Assembly: GCA_026994735.1 (NCBI GenBank)
Contig: JALWQD010000081.1
Coordinates: 1-8,141 of the forward strand
Direction: 5' to 3'
Origin: Gammaproteobacteria bacterium
Lineage (GTDB): Bacteria > Pseudomonadota > Gammaproteobacteria > SZUA-140
DNA length: 8,141 bases
The translations under genes were made by a program, and so were the position numbers. Positions within the stretch are counted from its first letter, which is position 1. Each line of letters begins with the position of its first letter. The notes below the pieces were generated by a model, which was not told the origin of the DNA, did not search any database, and worked only from the letters and a program-made list of their open reading frames with translations. Positions 5,924 to 8,141 of this stretch are shown here, one piece after another.

Positions 5924-7396
5924 CTAGTTATCACCAAAGACACTGTCAGCATGGACGATTTTCAGGGTGTTGGTTGATCCGGCTGTACCCATGGGGGTGC
6001 CGAAGGTCATAACAACCTGGTCATTTTCGGTCACGAGTTCATCATAAAGCATGACCGAGAAGGCATCGCGGGTCGCCCGCTGGGCATCTTTCGGACCGTA
6101 ATCACCGCGAATCGGTTTCGGAATCACATTACGATAGAGGGTGACACGGCCGGCAGTTGTGCCCAGCGGGGTCAGGGCATAGATGGGTACTCGTGACAGA
6201 TGTCGGGACATGTAGAGGGCTGTATTGCCGCTCTGGGTGAAGGCCGCGATGGCCTTGATGGGCATCGTATGCGTGACCTCCATCGCCAGTCGGGCGATGC
6301 ATTCATCGCCGGAATGGGGGGGATAGCGCGGGTCACGTGTTGTCGCTGAGGGCATGACAGGCTGTTTTTCCGCTTCGATACAGGTCCGGTGCATGGCTTC
6401 GACGGCTTCTACCGGGTAATTCCCGGCCGCGGTTTCTCCTGACAGCATAATCGCGTCGGTACCATCAAGGACGGCATTGGCGACATCATTAACCTCGGCT
6501 CGTGTCGGGATCGGATTGTTGACCATTGATTCCATCATCTGCGTGGCAACGATGACCGGACAGTTGTATTTCGAGGCCATGCGCAGGATCTTTTTTTGCA
6601 TGGGTGGCACGGCAGCATCACCGATTTCAACGCCGAGATCACCGCGAGCGACCATCACGGCATCCGAGCTTTCCATGATTGATTTCAAATTGTCATCCAG
6701 AACGGCTTCCGCTCGTTCGACCTTGGCTACCAGGCCTGCTCGTGATCCTTCGGCCTCGACCAGCGAACGGGCATGGTTCATGTCGTTGCCATCGCAGGGA
6801 AAAGAGATGGCAATATAGTCGACGCCAATGGCGCAGGCGGTTTTAATGTCTTCTTTGTCCTTTTCGGTCAGGGCATCAGCGGAAAGGCCGCCACCGGCAC
6901 GGTTGACGCCTTTATTATTGGATAGTTCACCACCGAGAATGACCTTGCAGTGGATTTCTGGGCCGCGAATTTCAGTGACGTCCATGACGATCAGGCCATC
7001 ATTCAGGAGTAGGCGGTCACCCGTAGTGACGTCCTTGACCAGCTCTTTATAGGTCAGGCCGACACGTTCGTCATCACCTGCATCGAGGTCGAGGCTGGCA
7101 TCAAGGATAAAGCTTTGCCCCGGTTCGAGTACCGTTTTTCCCTGCTTGAATTTTCCACAGCGTATTTTGGGCCCTTGCATATCTGCCAGAATGCCGACAC
7201 ACACTTTGTGTTTTGCTGCCGCAGCGCGGATTTTTTCGGCACGTTGACGGTGCTCATCGGCAGTGCCATGGGAGAAGTTCAGGCGCACAACATTGACGCC
7301 GGAAGCGACCAGTTGATCCAGTATTTCCAGGGATTCAGAGGCCGGCCCGAGGGTGGCAACGATTTTGGTTCTACGAAATTCACTCATTGTTCGCAC
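5924..7396 (-). CDS. pyk: Pyruvate kinase, PykA type
   Basis: This cytoplasmic glycolytic enzyme transfers phosphate from phosphoenolpyruvate to ADP, giving pyruvate and ATP. The 490-aa product covers the whole family length and resembles E. coli PykA. Conserved blocks are RRTKIVATLGPAS near the start, the PEP/metal-site segment NVVRLNFSHG (Arg38, Asn40, Ser42), DMQGPKIRCG, GGGLSADALTEKDKEDI, the catalytic VAKVERAEAV (Lys225, Glu227), VMVARGDLGVEIGD (Asp253), VATQMMESM (Thr285) and DGTDAIMLSGETA. The C-terminal domain follows from about residue 350. The start is ambiguous. GTG at 7396 has AAGGAG 5 nt upstream; ATG at 7387 (three codons later, MSEFRRTK) looks like the usual family start but is 14 nt from that site. 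The gene lies downstream of prlC on the same strand, 70 nt away, with a possible promoter of its own in the gap. It converges on the PEP-CTERM gene. Confidence 0.97.
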   Translation of the reverse strand: MRTMSEFRRTKIVATLGPASESLEILDQLVASGVNVVRLNFSHGTADEHRQRAEKIRAAAAKHKVCVGILADMQGPKIRCGKFKQGKTVLEPGQSFILDASLDLDAGDDERVGLTYKELVKDVTTGDRLLLNDGLIVMDVTEIRGPEIHCKVILGGELSNNKGVNRAGGGLSADALTEKDKEDIKTACAIGVDYIAISFPCDGNDMNHARSLVEAEGSRAGLVAKVERAEAVLDDNLKSIMESSDAVMVARGDLGVEIGDAAVPPMQKKILRMASKYNCPVIVATQMMESMVNNPIPTRAEVNDVANAVLDGTDAIMLSGETAAGNYPVEAVEAMHRTCIEAEKQPVMPSATTRDPRYPPHSGDECIARLAMEVTHTMPIKAIAAFTQSGNTALYMSRHLSRVPIYALTPLGTTAGRVTLYRNVIPKPIRGDYGPKDAQRATRDAFSVMLYDELVTENDQVVMTFGTPMGTAGSTNTLKIVHADSVFGDN

Positions 7397-7432
7397 ATAG
7401 GCTCCTTGAGCACGGTAGCGGTTATCCCGGGC

Positions 7433-7461
7433 ATTTTTTCATGCCATGAAATTATTGTCAG
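7433..7461 (-). promoter_or_regulatory. Possible pyk promoter
   Basis: On the minus strand CTGACA (7461-7456, five of six -35 matches) is followed after 17 nt by AAAAAT (7438-7433, four of six -10 matches). Transcription would start about 30 nt before the GTG codon. pyk may instead be read through from prlC. Confidence 0.3.
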
Positions 7462-7466
7462 CAGTA

Positions 7467-8141
7467 CTAATCGCTGGCTAGGATACCATCTTGTTTAAGG
7501 AGTGCATTAATCTCTGGTTTTCTCCCCCTGAAAGCAATGAATAAGGCGAGCGCATCCTCTGAGCCACCACGTTCGAGAATACACTCAAGAAAACGCCGTC
7601 CGCAGGACGGATTAAAAATGCCTTGCTGACTAAAGAGGGCAAAGGCGTCACTGGCGAGGACTTCTGCCCATTTGTAACTGTAATAGCCCGCAGCATAACC
7701 ACCGGCAAAGATGTGCGCGAAGCTGTGAGCAAAACGGTGGTAGGCAGGCAAGTCGATGACGGCAACCTGTTGCCGGGCCTTGTTCAGTTGCGCCGAAATT
7801 TGTTCACTACCGAGTGCAGCATCGAAATCCTTGTGCAGGCGAAAATCAAAGAGTGAGAATTCGAGTTGACGGACCATGCGCATGCCGGCCTGAAAATTGC
7901 GCGCTGCCAGCAGACGATCGAGCATTTCATCAGGGAGTGGGCTGCCATCTTCAAAATGGCCAGAGATCAGTGGCAATGCTTCGGCCTGCCAGCACCAGTT
8001 TTCCATGAACTGGCTTGGTAGTTCGACAGCATCCCAGGCGACGCCCTGAATACCGGCAACAGCCGCTTCGTCAATCCGTGTCAGCATATGCTGCAGACCA
8101 TGACCAAATTCATGGAACAGGGTTGTTACATCATTGTGGTT
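7467..8141 (-). CDS. prlC: Oligopeptidase A (M3 zinc metallopeptidase), 3' part
   Basis: This cytoplasmic zinc peptidase cleaves oligopeptides, including signal-peptide fragments. Only the C-terminal 224 residues are in the window; the reading frame continues past the right edge without a start. The zinc-binding HEFGH motif is encoded at about 8114-8100, at visible residues 10-14 counted from the edge. The third zinc ligand is expected to be the Glu of WDAVELPSQF, about 30 residues after the first His. Further family hallmarks are QFMENWCWQAEAL, RQLEFSLFDFRLH, the Tyr/Gly-rich substrate loop IFAGGYAAGYYSYKWAEVL and ILERGGSEDALALF. These match E. coli oligopeptidase A closely and separate it from Dcp. 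The gene ends with TAG at 7469-7467, and pyk follows on the same strand after 70 nt. An internal ATG at 8087 lies after the zinc motif and is not the start. Confidence 0.96.
   Translation of the reverse strand, partial: NHNDVTTLFHEFGHGLQHMLTRIDEAAVAGIQGVAWDAVELPSQFMENWCWQAEALPLISGHFEDGSPLPDEMLDRLLAARNFQAGMRMVRQLEFSLFDFRLHKDFDAALGSEQISAQLNKARQQVAVIDLPAYHRFAHSFAHIFAGGYAAGYYSYKWAEVLASDAFALFSQQGIFNPSCGRRFLECILERGGSEDALALFIAFRGRKPEINALLKQDGILASD

Noticed and set aside
7430..7456. Small palindrome TTTCAT-GGC-ATGAAA between prlC and pyk as a terminator
   Set aside because: The stem is only 6 AT-rich bp and no T-run follows on the minus strand.

Overview
The window looks like chromosomal DNA of a Gram-negative pseudomonad-type bacterium (Pseudomonadota), most likely a gammaproteobacterium. 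The visible C-terminus of oligopeptidase A and the PykA-type pyruvate kinase read like the gammaproteobacterial forms. A PEP-CTERM surface protein implies that the genome carries an exosortase sorting system elsewhere. The taxonomic call is an inference from protein resemblance only. No mobile-element genes, RNA genes or CRISPR array were seen.

Layout from left to right. Positions 1-225 are the leader of thiC, with no recognisable TPP riboswitch. thiC (226-2106, +) encodes the radical-SAM enzyme that makes the pyrimidine half of thiamine. Thirty-one bases later, on the same strand, lies a NarL/LuxR-type response regulator (2138-2773). Converging on it from the other strand is a membrane-bound hybrid histidine kinase with a C-terminal receiver (2962-4650, possibly starting at 4701). 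The two probably form a two-component pair. The kinase is divergent from a secreted VWA/DUF1194-like protein with a PEP-CTERM signal (4895-5785, +); the gap between them holds two mutually exclusive hairpins. After a strong hairpin come two minus-strand housekeeping genes: pyruvate kinase (5924-7396) and the 3' part of oligopeptidase A, prlC/opdA, which runs off the right edge (7467-8141).

How the genes relate. thiC, pyk and prlC are ordinary metabolic or proteolytic genes. The accessory part is the kinase, regulator and PEP-CTERM gene in the middle. A signalling pair beside an exported, exosortase-sorted adhesin-like protein suggests, but does not prove, local control of a surface or matrix protein. 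The least ordinary observations are in and around the PEP-CTERM gene: a G8 tract inside the C-terminal membrane anchor, a 25-residue tail after the arginine cluster whose DNA is bounded by a perfect 13-bp inverted repeat, and strong hairpins on both sides of the gene. A G9 tract in thiC and a possible AUU start of the kinase are also worth a look. I did not find a convincing wholly new system.
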